Part shown: in pieces, positions 31,332 through 45,669 of the stretch
Position numbering within the stretch: position 1 is the first letter of the stretch
Layout: each line of letters begins with the position of its first letter
DNA from: DASQHW01 sp038209365
GTDB lineage: Bacteria; Actinomycetota; Acidimicrobiia; IMCC26256; PALSA-610
Assembly: GCA_038209365.1 (NCBI GenBank)
Contig: JBBQXS010000003.1
Location: 98,201 to 162,200 of the forward strand
DNA length: 64,000 nucleotides
Reading direction: 5' to 3'
Program-made: the position numbers and the translations under genes
Notes under the pieces: model-generated
What the model was told of the DNA's origin: nothing
Seen by the model: the letters and a program-made list of their open reading frames with translations, nothing else
Databases searched by the model: none

Positions 31332-32426
31332 ATGTTGCGACTACAGGCTCCGCTGCCGGATGACTACACCCGCGCCAGCGAGGACGAGCTCGGCGAGCGC
31401 ATTGCCGCCGCCAAGCACGCGCTCGGCGACCGGTTGGTGATCCTCGGGCACCACTACCAGCGCGACGAAGTGATTCGCTGGGCCGATGCCGTCGGTGACT
31501 CGTTCAAGCTCGCCCGTTTCGCCGCGGACAATCATCGAGCGACCGACATCGTGTTCTGCGGGGTGCATTTCATGGCGGAGTCGGCCGACGTGCTCACGGC
31601 CGATCACCAGCGCGTCATGCTCCCCGACCTCAACGCCGGATGCTCCATGGCCGACATGGCCGATCTCGACCAGGTCGAGGAGTGCTGGGAACAGATCGCG
31701 GACACGACCTCGATCGAACGGGTCGTACCGATCACGTACATGAACTCGTCGGCGGCCCTGAAGTCGTTCGTCGGGCGCCACGGTGGCGCGGTGTGCACCT
31801 CCTCCAATGCGCGCGCCGTGCTGGAGTGGGCGCTGGCCAAGGGCGACAAGGTCCTGTTCTTCCCCGACCAGCACCTCGGTCGCAACACCGGCTTCACGAT
31901 GGGCTACGACGCGACGGACATGTGCGTCTGGAATCCACGGGTCGATCTCGGCGGCCTCGAGGAACGCGAACTGAAAGAGGCCACGCTGTTGCTCTGGAAA
32001 GGACACTGCTCGGTGCACCAGCGGTTCCGTCCCGAGCACATCGCCGTGGCCCGTCGCGAGCACCCCGACGTCGACGTCATCGTGCATCCCGAGTGCGCGC
32101 ACGAGGTCGTCGCGCTCGCCGACCGCGTCGGCTCCACCGAACGGATCCAGGAGTGGGTGCGGGACGCGCCCTCGGGCGCGACGATCGCGATCGGGACCGA
32201 GGTGCACATGGTGCAGCGCCTCGCGAAGGAGCAGCCCGACAAGACGATCTTCACGCTCGACCCGTTGATCTGCCCGTGCTCGACGATGTTCCGCATCGAC
32301 GGGCCACATCTTGCGTGGGTGCTCGAGCATCTCGTCAACGGTGAGGTCGTGAACCAGATCGTCGTGGATCCCGACACCGCGGAAGGCGCTCGCATCGCGC
32401 TGGAGCGCATGCTCGAGATCACCTGA
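31332..32426 (+). CDS. nadA: quinolinate synthase NadA
   Basis: The 364-residue iron-sulfur enzyme condenses iminoaspartate with dihydroxyacetone phosphate to give quinolinate for NAD synthesis. Seen are LGHHYQRDEVIRWADAVGDSF, the cluster ligand in LNAGCSMADMA (C104), TYMNSSAALKSF, FFPDQHLGRNTG, C198 in DMCVWNP, HPECAHEV and the C-terminal ligand in LICPCSTMFR. No nadB or nadC is beside it. Confidence 0.95.
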   Translation: MLRLQAPLPDDYTRASEDELGERIAAAKHALGDRLVILGHHYQRDEVIRWADAVGDSFKLARFAADNHRATDIVFCGVHFMAESADVLTADHQRVMLPDLNAGCSMADMADLDQVEECWEQIADTTSIERVVPITYMNSSAALKSFVGRHGGAVCTSSNARAVLEWALAKGDKVLFFPDQHLGRNTGFTMGYDATDMCVWNPRVDLGGLEERELKEATLLLWKGHCSVHQRFRPEHIAVARREHPDVDVIVHPECAHEVVALADRVGSTERIQEWVRDAPSGATIAIGTEVHMVQRLAKEQPDKTIFTLDPLICPCSTMFRIDGPHLAWVLEHLVNGEVVNQIVVDPDTAEGARIALERMLEIT

Positions 32427-32520
32427 TTCTGGGTCTCGCTCGCTGCGGGCAGGGATACCCCTCCACGGACGCTCGTCGATCCCGCCTACGACGCTCCGCT
32501 CACGGTCTTCGTGTGACGTC

Positions 32521-33243
32521 TCAGTGCTTCCGCGCCACCAGGAACAGCAGGCGCGGGATGGTCGCGGCGTCCCGGTACTCGGGGGCGCGCGCGAGGAACC
32601 GCTCGGGCGGCATCGGCTCCTCCATGCGCTCGACCAGCAAGCGGTGGGCTGCCATCGCGTTGATGTACTGCGACAGCGGCCGGTGCACGAACGGCAGGAG
32701 CACACCGGGAGCGAGCTCCTCCATCGTCACGTCCTCGACGAGGTACGGGCCGATGCGCCAGTACTGCTCCTCGAGCACGTGGTCGATGACCCAGCCGCTG
32801 TTCGGCGCTTGCAGCAACGGGTGGTTCAAGAAGAACAGGAACCGGCCGCCAGGCTCCAGCACGCGGGCGATCTCGCGGATGGCGGGTACGTGGTCGGCGA
32901 TGTGCTCGAACACGAGGCAGACGACGACCGCGTCGAAGCTCGCGTCGGGAAACGGCAGCGCATCCGCATTCGCGCGCGCGTAGCGCGCACCGCCGGCCCG
33001 CTCGCGCGCGACGGCGAGCTGGGCGACGGTCGGATCCACCCCGACCACCAACGTCGCGCCGTCGCGGACCGCGAGGCGCGCGAGCTGACCTTCGCCGGCA
33101 CCGACATCGAGCACGCGGCGGGCACCGGCGAGCGATTCGCTCGCGAGGGGCATGATCTGATCCTCGTACTCCGCGTCCGCGCCGTCGGTGAAGCCGTCCT
33201 GCCACCAACCGGCATGCCGTTCCCAGAGGTCGCGATCGTCCAC
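32521..33243 (-). CDS. class I SAM-dependent methyltransferase
   Basis: The 240-residue protein has the SAM-binding motif VLDVGAGEGQLARLA, the acidic GVDPTVAQL, DALPFPDASFDAVVVCLVFEHI (motif IV) and REIARVLEPGGRFLFFLNHP. The substrate is unknown; the layout is that of UbiE/type-11 small-molecule methyltransferases. The start GTG 33243 is nine bases downstream of the uvrA stop, so the two are probably co-transcribed. Confidence 0.85.
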   Translation of the reverse strand: MDDRDLWERHAGWWQDGFTDGADAEYEDQIMPLASESLAGARRVLDVGAGEGQLARLAVRDGATLVVGVDPTVAQLAVARERAGGARYARANADALPFPDASFDAVVVCLVFEHIADHVPAIREIARVLEPGGRFLFFLNHPLLQAPNSGWVIDHVLEEQYWRIGPYLVEDVTMEELAPGVLLPFVHRPLSQYINAMAAHRLLVERMEEPMPPERFLARAPEYRDAATIPRLLFLVARKH

Positions 33244-33251
33244 GGGTGGAG

Positions 33252-36095
<2,844 letters not shown>

Positions 36096-36143
36096 CAGCG
36101 GTCAGGCTACCCGCTGGGAGCAAGAAGGACGAACACCTGTTCG

Positions 36144-37529
36144 TCAAGCGACGACGGCCGGTTCCGGCTCGCGTGCGCGATCGGGACGGGCCGCGCGGAC
36201 GAGCATCCGCACGCTCCAGGCGACCGTGCCCAGATAGCAGACGACGCCCATGGGCCCGAGTGCCATCGTCCAGAGGTTCGCGGCGTATTGCCGCTGAGCG
36301 ACGTAGCGAAGATAGGCCAGCGGGGTGCGTCCGACCTGCACGAGGATGAAGGTGGACGCCGCCGCGATCATGAAGGTGGCACCGACGACGGTCGCACCGA
36401 GCGCGAGGCGCCGCCACCGGGACCAGACTGCCGCGAGCGGCACCACGAGGAACGGCAGCGCGGGGATCGCGTACCGGGGGCCAGGCTCTTCGAGCAGCGG
36501 GGTGCCCGACCAGCCCGCGCACAGCACCATGTACGCGACCATGGCGGCCAATCCGATTGCAGCCTGGCGGCGGAGGGTGCCTGAGGTTGTGCGGGCAAGC
36601 CAGGCGGCAGCACCGAGCGCGACGAGAACGATCGGACTGACGTACAAAAGCCCGCGTGACCCTACGAAGACCGCGTTGATGTTGCGCCACCCAGGGAGCG
36701 AGTAGCCACCAGCAGTCGTGCCGTTGAGCTCACCCGCGTAGTACGCAAAGGGCGTGTGCCACCACGCGCCGAACGCCCGACCCTGATACCAGCCGACGAC
36801 CAGCGCAGGCATCACCGCCCCGGCGAGCATCCAGACACTGCGACGACGCTCGCGCAGCGCGACCGCGCCGAACACCACCGCCGCGGGGATCACCGCGTGG
36901 TACTCCACCGCGACCGCGAGACCAGCCAGCACACCGGCGGCCGCCAGCCGGCGCGCGCTCGGCGCAGGATGTTCCGTCACCACGAGCGCCGCGAAGGCGA
37001 ACAGCGCTGCGAGCACGTGGCCATACAGATTGACCGCGTGCGGCAGCATCATCGTTCCGAAGCCGAGCGCCAGCGCGGCCAGGAGCGCGTCATCGGGTGC
37101 GAAACGCCGCGCGAAGCGATACATCAACACAACGAGCAGGACGAACGGCACGAGCGACGACCACAGCGTGCTCCACCACATGCCGAGATCACCCGTATTG
37201 CGCAGGTCCTCTGCGGGCTCGGCGCCGACCACCCGGCCGGCGAGGTACACGGGCACGTCGAGCAGCGGCTGGCCGACCGCTTTGTCGGAACGCAGCCGGC
37301 CCCGGTAGCGCGCGTGGTCGACACCGAGCACCCGGTCATAGCGCTGCAGGTCGATGGTGTGGTGGTCGGCAAGCGCGCCGGTGAGCGCGTACCGGGAGGC
37401 GGGTTGGGCGTGATACTGCGGGACGACCGGCCCGAACGTCACCAGCGTGAAGCACGCGATCGCGCCTGCGACCGACACGCGCCCGGCCGCTGTCGCCCGG
37501 GTCAGCCGTCCCCGGAGCCCGCCCGCCAT
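36144..37529 (-). CDS. polytopic membrane protein, GT-C glycosyltransferase-like
   Basis: The 461-residue protein has about ten hydrophobic spans. The first outer loop contains DLQRYDRVLGVDHARYRGRLRSDKAVGQPLLDVPVYLAGR, with acidic residues in the place where GT-C (mannosyltransferase-like) enzymes hold their catalytic Asp. Later there is RYAIPALPFLVVPLAAVWSRW, common in such proteins. A lipid-linked sugar transferase acting at the outer membrane face is plausible but unproven. It diverges from the next membrane-protein gene across 44 bp. Confidence 0.7.
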   Translation of the reverse strand: MAGGLRGRLTRATAAGRVSVAGAIACFTLVTFGPVVPQYHAQPASRYALTGALADHHTIDLQRYDRVLGVDHARYRGRLRSDKAVGQPLLDVPVYLAGRVVGAEPAEDLRNTGDLGMWWSTLWSSLVPFVLLVVLMYRFARRFAPDDALLAALALGFGTMMLPHAVNLYGHVLAALFAFAALVVTEHPAPSARRLAAAGVLAGLAVAVEYHAVIPAAVVFGAVALRERRRSVWMLAGAVMPALVVGWYQGRAFGAWWHTPFAYYAGELNGTTAGGYSLPGWRNINAVFVGSRGLLYVSPIVLVALGAAAWLARTTSGTLRRQAAIGLAAMVAYMVLCAGWSGTPLLEEPGPRYAIPALPFLVVPLAAVWSRWRRLALGATVVGATFMIAAASTFILVQVGRTPLAYLRYVAQRQYAANLWTMALGPMGVVCYLGTVAWSVRMLVRAARPDRAREPEPAVVA

Positions 37530-37573
37530 AGATTGACCAGTTTATACCAAATAGAGGGTTACGATGGGCGCGC
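37530..37573. promoter_or_regulatory. AT-rich divergent promoter region
   Basis: The 44 bp between two divergent membrane-protein genes hold the only AT-rich run nearby: TTGACCAGTTTATACC on the plus strand, with TTGACC as a possible -35, and GGTATAAACTGG on the minus strand, with TATAAA as a possible -10. Both genes must start here or transcribe almost leaderless messages. Confidence 0.4.
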
Positions 37574-38663
37574 ATGGAACGCGGTCGACTGCGTCGTGTT
37601 GTCGCGCTCGCGCTCTTGGGGACCGCGATCACCGCAGGGGTCGTGCTCCGCGTGAACCTCGACGTCGACCATGACGTCGTAGGCCTGATGACCCCGGGCG
37701 CCGAATCCCCCGCGGCCGCCGTGATCCACCACGACTTCCCGGGCTACCGGCTCCACGGTGGCGTCGGCCACGACGGCCAGGCCTTCTACGTGATCGCGCG
37801 CGAGCCGATGCACCTCCATGACGCCGCGCGCTGGACGGACCGGCCGCGCTACCGGCTCCAGCGGATCCTGCTGCCCGTTCTCGCATGGAGCACGCACCCG
37901 CAGGGTGGTGGCCGCGGGCTCGTGCTGTCGTTGTGGACGTGGGCTGCGCTCGGGGTGGCGCTGACCGGGCTCGGCGCCGCGCTGCTCGCGCACTCGCTCG
38001 GTGCGTCGCGGCGCGCAGTGGAGGGGCTCGCATTGCTCGCGCCGCTTCTTCCGGCCGCCTTCACGACACTCGACCTCAGCGTCGCCGACGAGCTCGCGCT
38101 CGGGCTCGTCCTCGTCGCGCTCGCGCTCGATCGCATGGGCCACCGACGCGGCGCGCTTGCGACCGCAGTGCTCGCCGTCCTCGCGAAGGAGGTCATGCTC
38201 CTCGTGCTCCTCGGCTGGGCGGTGAGGCGCGGGCGCCGCACCCTGCTGGGCCTCGTCGGGGTGCCGGCCCTGGTCGCGGGCGGATGGTGGCTCGTGCTCC
38301 GCGTCGGGTTCTCGAGCTCGCGGGAGCCGAGTGAGGAGTTCTCGGTCGTCCGTGGTCTGATCCGCGCCGTGCGGATCTGGTTCGACGGAGACGGTCGCAT
38401 CTCGGGTGTGGTCGTCGTCGCGAGCGTGGCCGCCGGCGCCTTCGTGTTGCTTCGGCGGGGCCCGCGATCGCCGCTCGGCGCCGTGATCGCGATCCAGCTT
38501 GCACTGGTTCCATTCCTGAGCGCCGTCGTGCTTGCCGGTGATTGGAACGGGCCGCGGGCGACGGCCCCGCTGCTGTTGCTCTCGATCGTCGCGATGACCG
38601 TGCCGGCGCAGAGTTCCGCTCCCGTGGAGCGTGCGCACCCGGAACCCGAGCCCGAATCGCGCG

Positions 38664-38692
<29 letters not shown>
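37574..38692 (+). CDS. polytopic membrane protein of unknown function
   Basis: The 372-residue protein has a signal-anchor start (VVALALLGTAITAGVVLRVNL), an outer loop with HHDFPGYRLHGGVGHDGQAFYVIAREP, and about eight further spans (for example LSLWTWAALGVALTGLGAALLA). The loop FPGYRLHGGVGHDGQAFY recurs in actinobacterial membrane proteins of the GT-C-like type. Its 3' end overlaps the convergent uvrB gene by 29 bp. Confidence 0.7.
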
Positions 38693-40694
<2,002 letters not shown>

Positions 40695-40715
40695 GAAGCG
40701 AGAGTACCGGCGAGC

Positions 40716-41330
40716 TCACTCCGCTTCGGGCCCGCGGTCCTCACGCATCTTCTTGAGGTCGGTCCAGACGGTCTCGACCTGCTTGTCGAGCGCCTCGAGG
40801 TCGCCGGCGTTGTTGATCCACCACGTCGCAACCTTTCGCCGCTCGTCGGTGGACGCCTGCAGCGCGATGCGGCGCTCGGCGTCGTCACGCGCGACGCCGC
40901 GAGCGACGAGGCGGGCGAGCCGGACCTCGACCGGCGCGTCGACGACGATGACGCCCGCGTAGTCGCCGGCCCGGTTCGCCTCGACGAGCAACGGCACGTC
41001 GTGCACGATGACGGCGTCCTGCGGTGCCTCCGAAACCCGCCGGATGAACTCGGCGCCGATCGCCGGATGGGTGATCGCCTCCAGGTCCTTGCGCGGCGTC
41101 TCGTCGTCGCTCACGAACGCCTTCTTCGCCAGCGCCGGACGGTCGAGCGAGCCGTCGGGGCGGAGGATGTCCTCGCCGAACCGCTCGACCAGCATGGCCA
41201 ACGCCGGCGTTCCCGGCTCCACGACCTCCCGGGCGATCGCGTCCGCGTCGATCACGATCGCTCCCCGCCTCGCGAGCGAGGCCGCAACAGTGGATTTCCC
41301 GGAGCCGATGCCGCCGGTCAGGCCGATCAT
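40716..41330 (-). CDS. coaE: dephospho-CoA kinase
   Basis: The 204-residue kinase adds the 3'-phosphate in the last step of CoA synthesis. It has P-loop GLTGGIGSGKSTVA, the DADAIAREVVEPGTPAL segment, ITHPAIGAEF and HDVPLLVEAN. ATG 41330 is the conserved start (MIGLTGG). It precedes uvrB by 21 bp; coaE next to uvrB is common in actinobacteria. Confidence 0.95.
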   Translation of the reverse strand: MIGLTGGIGSGKSTVAASLARRGAIVIDADAIAREVVEPGTPALAMLVERFGEDILRPDGSLDRPALAKKAFVSDDETPRKDLEAITHPAIGAEFIRRVSEAPQDAVIVHDVPLLVEANRAGDYAGVIVVDAPVEVRLARLVARGVARDDAERRIALQASTDERRKVATWWINNAGDLEALDKQVETVWTDLKKMREDRGPEAE

Positions 41331-41423
41331 CAACGCCGGTGTGGGATGTCTTTCCTCGTCCGGAGCGCCCCGCACGCCGATGGAGTGTACGAGCGCGTGA
41401 CCAGGCGCCATGTCCGTCGGCGA

Positions 41424-41469
41424 GCCCTTTCGACCGAAGTGCACGGAAGGTGCCCTTCGGTCGAAGGGC
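41424..41469. promoter_or_regulatory. long hairpin upstream of the histidine kinase gene
   Basis: GCCCTTTCGACCGAAG (41424-41439) pairs with CTTCGGTCGAAGGGC (41455-41469), 15 bp with one bulged T. After a single mismatch, GCAC/GTGC (41441-41444, 41450-41453) continues the stem to a GGAAG loop. It lies in the 236-bp gap between divergent coaE and the kinase and has no T-run. Confidence 0.5.
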
Positions 41470-41566
41470 CACCGGTCGGCGGCCGTGCGCTGCGTCTCGA
41501 GGAGTCCCGACGAACTCGACCCTGTCCCATACGAACCCATCCAACGGCTTCGGTCGGTTGGCGACG

Positions 41567-43240
41567 GTGCTCACGTCCACCGGCCAGGTCGGCTCGCGCC
41601 TGGAGAACCGACTCGTCGTCCTCGCCGTCGCGAGCCGGGGAGCCACGGTCGCCGCCGGCGTGCTGCTCGGGCTGATGAAGCCGCCGGCCGGCGGTCACTT
41701 CGCGCTTGCCGGCGTATCGCTCGTCATCTACGCGACGTTCGAGAGCATCCAGCAGCTACGCGCGTCATCGCTGCAGCGCGTCCGCATCCTCACGCTGTTC
41801 GAGCTGGTGATCGCGATCGCGGCCATCGTCACCACCGGCGCGTTCAAGAGCCCGTTCATCCTCACCCCGATGACCGGGCTGCTCCTCGCCGGATACGTAT
41901 GGGGCCGACGTGCAACGGTGGGCACCGCGGTCGCCGGCGCGATCGCCGCGGCCTCGGCGATCGCGATCCAGTCCGCGGACGCCGCCGACCAGCGGGCGGC
42001 CAGCCAGATCGCGGTGATCTTCCTCTTGTGCGGGGCGCTCGGGGCGTTCACCCGCAACCTGGTGGTCGAGATCGAGATGCAGCGCGCCCAGGCCATCGAC
42101 CAGGCGACCCAGATGGCGACCGCGAACGACCTGCTCGTGTCGCTGCACACATTGGCGCAGACGTTGCCGGCCTCGTTCGACCTCGGCGAGGTCGTGGAAT
42201 CGATCCGCCAACGCGTCCGGGCGCTGTTCCCGTACACCGCCCTCGTGGTCATCGTGCCGGATGACGCCGGCGCGGGATGGCGCATCGAGCTCGCAGAGGG
42301 CGTCCGGATGCCGGCCCGTCTCGGTGAGGCGGATTTTCCCGAGCCGATCCGCCGGGCGATGGCGTCGACGCGGCCGGTCGTCGTCACCGACCGGATCGCA
42401 GACCCGGAGCAGAACGGCTTCGCGTCGCTGTGCCGGAGCGGCCTCTACACAGCGCTACGCGCCCGGGGCGCGCTCGTCGGCGCAGTCGCGATCGAGCACG
42501 AGCCGGCCCATGCCTATGGCGCCGACGAACAGGCTCTCCTCGACTCCCTCTCCAGCGTGCTCGCGCTGTCCCTCGACAATGCACGCTGGTTCGGGCGGCT
42601 GCACACACTCGGCGCCGAGGCCGAGCGAAGCCGGATCGCCCGTGAGCTGCACGACCGCATCGCCCAGTCGCTCGCGTACGTCACCTTCGAGCTCGAGCGG
42701 CTCCAGGATCTCCCCGGCGAGAAGCACGACGAGATCGACAACCTGCACGATGTCGTGCGCGACATCATGCAGGAGCTGCGCGCGACGATCTACCAGCTGC
42801 GCGCCAACGTCAGCGAGGACAACGAGCTGACCGCGGTCGCGGCCGAGTTCCTCGCTCGATTCCAGGAGCGGACCGGGATCTCGACGAGCTGGGCGCCCGA
42901 CACGTCGCAGCGCCTCCCGTATCGCGTCGAACAAGAGCTCTGGCGCATCGTGCAGGAAGCTCTCGCGAACGTGGATCGGCACTCCGGCGCGACGCAGGTC
43001 GTCGTGCGGTGGGAGGTCGAAGAACGCGGCGGCGCTCGGCTCGAGGTTTCCGACAACGGCAAGGGCTTCGACCCGGCTCGGGTGGCCGGCGATCACTACG
43101 GCATCGTCGGTATGCGAGAGCGGGCTGAATCCATTGGCGCCCGGCTTCAGATCGTGAGCCGTGCCGGCCGAGGCACGAGTGTGGTCGTCGAGATCGAGAC
43201 CGCGGTGGCGCCGCGCCGGCACGCGCGGCGGTCGGCGTGA
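41567..43240 (+). CDS. NarL-type sensor histidine kinase
   Basis: The 557-residue kinase has about six N-terminal spans (41.6-42.05 kb), a short coiled linker, a GAF-like domain (~residues 190-330, FDLGEVVESIRQRVRALFPYTALVVIVPD...), a HisKA_3 dimer helix with H362 (RIARELHDRIAQSL) and an HATPase domain (EQELWRIVQEALANVDRHSGA, SDNGKGFDP, GIVGMRERAESIGARL). It should phosphorylate the response regulator 66 bp downstream. The start is uncertain; GTG 41567 is chosen as the first start before the membrane region, though the frame is open to 41339. Confidence 0.85.
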   Translation: MLTSTGQVGSRLENRLVVLAVASRGATVAAGVLLGLMKPPAGGHFALAGVSLVIYATFESIQQLRASSLQRVRILTLFELVIAIAAIVTTGAFKSPFILTPMTGLLLAGYVWGRRATVGTAVAGAIAAASAIAIQSADAADQRAASQIAVIFLLCGALGAFTRNLVVEIEMQRAQAIDQATQMATANDLLVSLHTLAQTLPASFDLGEVVESIRQRVRALFPYTALVVIVPDDAGAGWRIELAEGVRMPARLGEADFPEPIRRAMASTRPVVVTDRIADPEQNGFASLCRSGLYTALRARGALVGAVAIEHEPAHAYGADEQALLDSLSSVLALSLDNARWFGRLHTLGAEAERSRIARELHDRIAQSLAYVTFELERLQDLPGEKHDEIDNLHDVVRDIMQELRATIYQLRANVSEDNELTAVAAEFLARFQERTGISTSWAPDTSQRLPYRVEQELWRIVQEALANVDRHSGATQVVVRWEVEERGGARLEVSDNGKGFDPARVAGDHYGIVGMRERAESIGARLQIVSRAGRGTSVVVEIETAVAPRRHARRSA

Positions 43241-43306
43241 ATTCGGCGATGGTGAGGACGCGGCGAACCGGACAGACACGGCCGAGCGAATGATGCGGAG
43301 GAAACA

Positions 43307-43984
43307 ATGACCACGGCGGAACAGGGACGCGCCGGCACGACCACGACCGGCAGAGCACCGCGGGTGCTCCTCGTCGACGATCACCAGCTGTTGCGCCAGG
43401 CCGTGCGCCAGGCGCTCGAACACGCCGGCATGGAAGTGGTGGCCGAAGCCGGCGACGGATCCGAAGCGGTGCGGCTCGCCAACGACGTCAGCGCCGACGT
43501 CGTCGTGATGGACGTGTCGATGCCGGTCCTCGACGGCGTCGAGGCGACCCGGCGCATCCACGCGGTCCATCCCGACCTCCCGATCGTCGTCCTCACGATG
43601 CACGGCGAGGAAGCGCAGCGCCGCGAGGCCATCGAGGCCGGCGCCACCGGCTTTCTCACCAAGGACGTCTCGATGCAGGACGTCGTCCGAACCGTGCACC
43701 AGGCGGCCGGTGGCGACGTGGCCCTCAGCCCCGAGCTCGCTTCGACGATCCTGACCGAGCTGCGGGTGCCGGACACCCGCACCTCGCCCTTGACCCGACG
43801 AGAGGAAGAGGTCCTCCAGCTGATCGCGGACGGCCTGAGCACGACCGAGGTGGCGGCACAACTGTTCATCAGCGGCAAGACCGTGAAGAACCACCTGGCC
43901 TCGATCTACGACAAGCTCGACGCCCGCGACCGGACCCAGGCCGTCCTGGCCGCGGTTCGCATCGGCATCATCCGCCTGCACTAG
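43307..43984 (+). CDS. NarL/FixJ-family response regulator
   Basis: The 225-residue regulator has a receiver domain with acidic pocket LLVDDHQLL and phospho-acceptor D69 (VVMDVSMPVLDG), Lys in GFLTKDVS, then a LuxR-type HTH (LTRREEEVLQLIADGLSTTEVAAQLFISGKTVKNHLASIYDKL). GGAGG lies before ATG 43307. As partner of the kinase it may control the Flp pilin gene directly downstream; that link is inference. Confidence 0.93.
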   Translation: MTTAEQGRAGTTTTGRAPRVLLVDDHQLLRQAVRQALEHAGMEVVAEAGDGSEAVRLANDVSADVVVMDVSMPVLDGVEATRRIHAVHPDLPIVVLTMHGEEAQRREAIEAGATGFLTKDVSMQDVVRTVHQAAGGDVALSPELASTILTELRVPDTRTSPLTRREEEVLQLIADGLSTTEVAAQLFISGKTVKNHLASIYDKLDARDRTQAVLAAVRIGIIRLH

Positions 43985-44121
43985 CCCCTCCGGTCACACT
44001 CCGTCGGAAATGGGGCCCTATGACCTATTTCCGTAATATGGGCAGGAGTGCCATCCTGTGCAAGTTCGTTCGGCACGGAAGACCGAATCGAGTACAAACC
44101 GACCGCAGGGGGTCACCCGAA

Positions 44122-44310
44122 ATGTCACAACTGTCCGTGTTCAAGGCGTGGGTCATCGCAAAGCTCGGCATCACCGACGAGCGTGGCGCCAACCTCGTCG
44201 AGTACGTGTTCTTGCTCGTGTTCATCGCACTCGTCGTCGTCATCGCCGTCACGGCGCTCGGCAACAAGGTGAGCGACAAGTTCGCCTCGGCTTCTACGAA
44301 GCTCGGCTGA
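44122..44310 (+). CDS. flp: Flp-type pilin
   Basis: The 62-residue product has the class III prepilin signal: a short basic leader, cleavage site G22-A23, Glu at mature position +5 (E27) followed by Tyr, and a single long hydrophobic helix (YVFLLVFIALVVVIAVTALG). It would form Tad/Flp adhesive pili. AGGGGG lies upstream of ATG 44122. The gene is on the opposite strand from the Tad machinery at 47.1-52.6 kb. A possible -10 TAATAT lies at 44034-44039. Confidence 0.88.
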   Translation: MSQLSVFKAWVIAKLGITDERGANLVEYVFLLVFIALVVVIAVTALGNKVSDKFASASTKLG

Positions 44311-44330
44311 TCGTCTTTCCGACAGAGGAG

Positions 44331-44354
44331 GCCGCCGTCGATGATGACGGCGGC
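44331..44354 (+). terminator. rho-independent terminator after the pilin gene
   Basis: GCCGCCGTC (44331-44339) pairs with GACGGCGGC (44346-44354) around GATGAT; TTCTTCGCGTTGTTT follows. It ends the pilin transcript 20 bp after the stop and also separates it from the convergent hydrolase gene. Confidence 0.85.
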
Positions 44355-44394
44355 TTCTTCGCGTTGTTTCTGGGTCGCGCTCGCTGTGGGCCGG

Positions 44395-45624
44395 TCAGGA
44401 ACTCGTGGCGGCGTTGAGGTTGGCCCAGAAGTCCTCGACGACCGGAGGCGGTGCCGGCGAGGTGGCCGAGCGTTGCGTGAACAGGATCCCGGTCACGCCG
44501 CTCTGAAGGTTGGAGCGCCATGTCGTGCCGGTCCCGCCGTCCCAACCGATGCCCCACGGGAGGGGTTGGTCCGACGAGCCGGTGGCGGGCACCCGCAGAC
44601 CGAGGCCCCAGCCCCCGTGCTCGCCGAGAAACATCGCAGCGGCGTGCCGTTGTGACGGCGTGAGCCGGTCCGTCGTCATGAGGGCGACGGTCGCCGGCGA
44701 GAGGATGCGGTCGCGTTGCCGGCCGTCTCCGACGAACACCCTCGAGACGAACGACCAGTAGTCGTCGATGGTGGACACGAGCCACCCGCTCGCGTCCGGG
44801 AACGACGGCGACGTGCTCCACCAGCTGTCGACGACATCGTCGAGGACGGACAGCTCACCGGTCTCGGGATCGGGCCGGTACGCAGTGGTGAGGCGGCTCA
44901 GCTGCTCGGTGCGCACGGTGAACCCGGTGTCGACCATCCCGAGCGGCTCGAAGATGCGCTCGCGCAGCACCGCGTTCAGATCGCGGGCGCAAGCACGCGC
45001 CAGGAGGACCCCGAGGACCTGGGCCGAGGAGTTGTAGAGCCACTGCTCACCCGGCTGGCACATGAGCGGCAGGGACCCGAGCGCAGCGATCCATCCGTCG
45101 ACATCGTGGGTCACCGGAGGCCACGGCGGACCACCGATGCTGCGAAGCCCCAGCTCGGCTTCGGCCCGCTGGATCGGGAAGCTGCCGGCCGGCGCCATCA
45201 CGGAGCCGAAGCCGAACCGGTAGCTGAGGAGGTCCTCGAGGGTGATCGGTCGGTGCGCGGGAACGGTGTCATCGAGCTCCGCGTCGATGGCGCGCAGGAC
45301 ACGGCGATCGGCGAGCTCCGGTACGAGCTCGTCGATCGGGTCCTCGAGACGTAGGAGGCCTTCTTCGACGAGCGACATCGTGGCGACGGCCGTGATGGGC
45401 TTCGTCAGCGAGGCGATCCGGAAGATGGCGTCGCGCGCAAGGGGGGCGTCGTCGACGAAGGACGGCGTGCCGACGGTGTCGATGTGCACGTCGTCGCCAC
45501 GGGCCGCGAGGGTGACGAGCCCCGGGAGGCGACCGGCTGCGACATGGGCCGCCATCGAGTCGTGCAGGCGGGCCAGGCCGCTCGCCGAGAGCCGGTGACC
45601 GGAGGGCTGCTCGTCGGTGGTCAT
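44395..45624 (-). CDS. beta-lactamase-fold serine hydrolase (class C / esterase-like)
   Basis: The 409-residue protein has the serine-beta-lactamase fold with S72-L-T-K75 (IASLTKPI), a YNS motif near residue 196 (WLYNSSAQVLG) in place of Y-x-N, and the terminal strand GIGWDGGTGTTW. No signal peptide is seen, so it is probably cytoplasmic, unlike true beta-lactamases. Such proteins are mostly esterases or D-peptide hydrolases; substrate unknown. Confidence 0.85.
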   Translation of the reverse strand: MTTDEQPSGHRLSASGLARLHDSMAAHVAAGRLPGLVTLAARGDDVHIDTVGTPSFVDDAPLARDAIFRIASLTKPITAVATMSLVEEGLLRLEDPIDELVPELADRRVLRAIDAELDDTVPAHRPITLEDLLSYRFGFGSVMAPAGSFPIQRAEAELGLRSIGGPPWPPVTHDVDGWIAALGSLPLMCQPGEQWLYNSSAQVLGVLLARACARDLNAVLRERIFEPLGMVDTGFTVRTEQLSRLTTAYRPDPETGELSVLDDVVDSWWSTSPSFPDASGWLVSTIDDYWSFVSRVFVGDGRQRDRILSPATVALMTTDRLTPSQRHAAAMFLGEHGGWGLGLRVPATGSSDQPLPWGIGWDGGTGTTWRSNLQSGVTGILFTQRSATSPAPPPVVEDFWANLNAATSS

Positions 45625-45669
45625 CGGTTCCCTCCCGGTCGTACCGCCGAAGCCCAGTGCCGATCGGGC

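Noticed and set aside
29060..31363. A 767-codon open frame on the plus strand opposite uvrC
   Set aside because: It is antisense to a gene with all UvrC motifs; its composition (Leu/Arg/Val/Asp/His-rich, no motifs) is the usual shadow of high-GC coding DNA.
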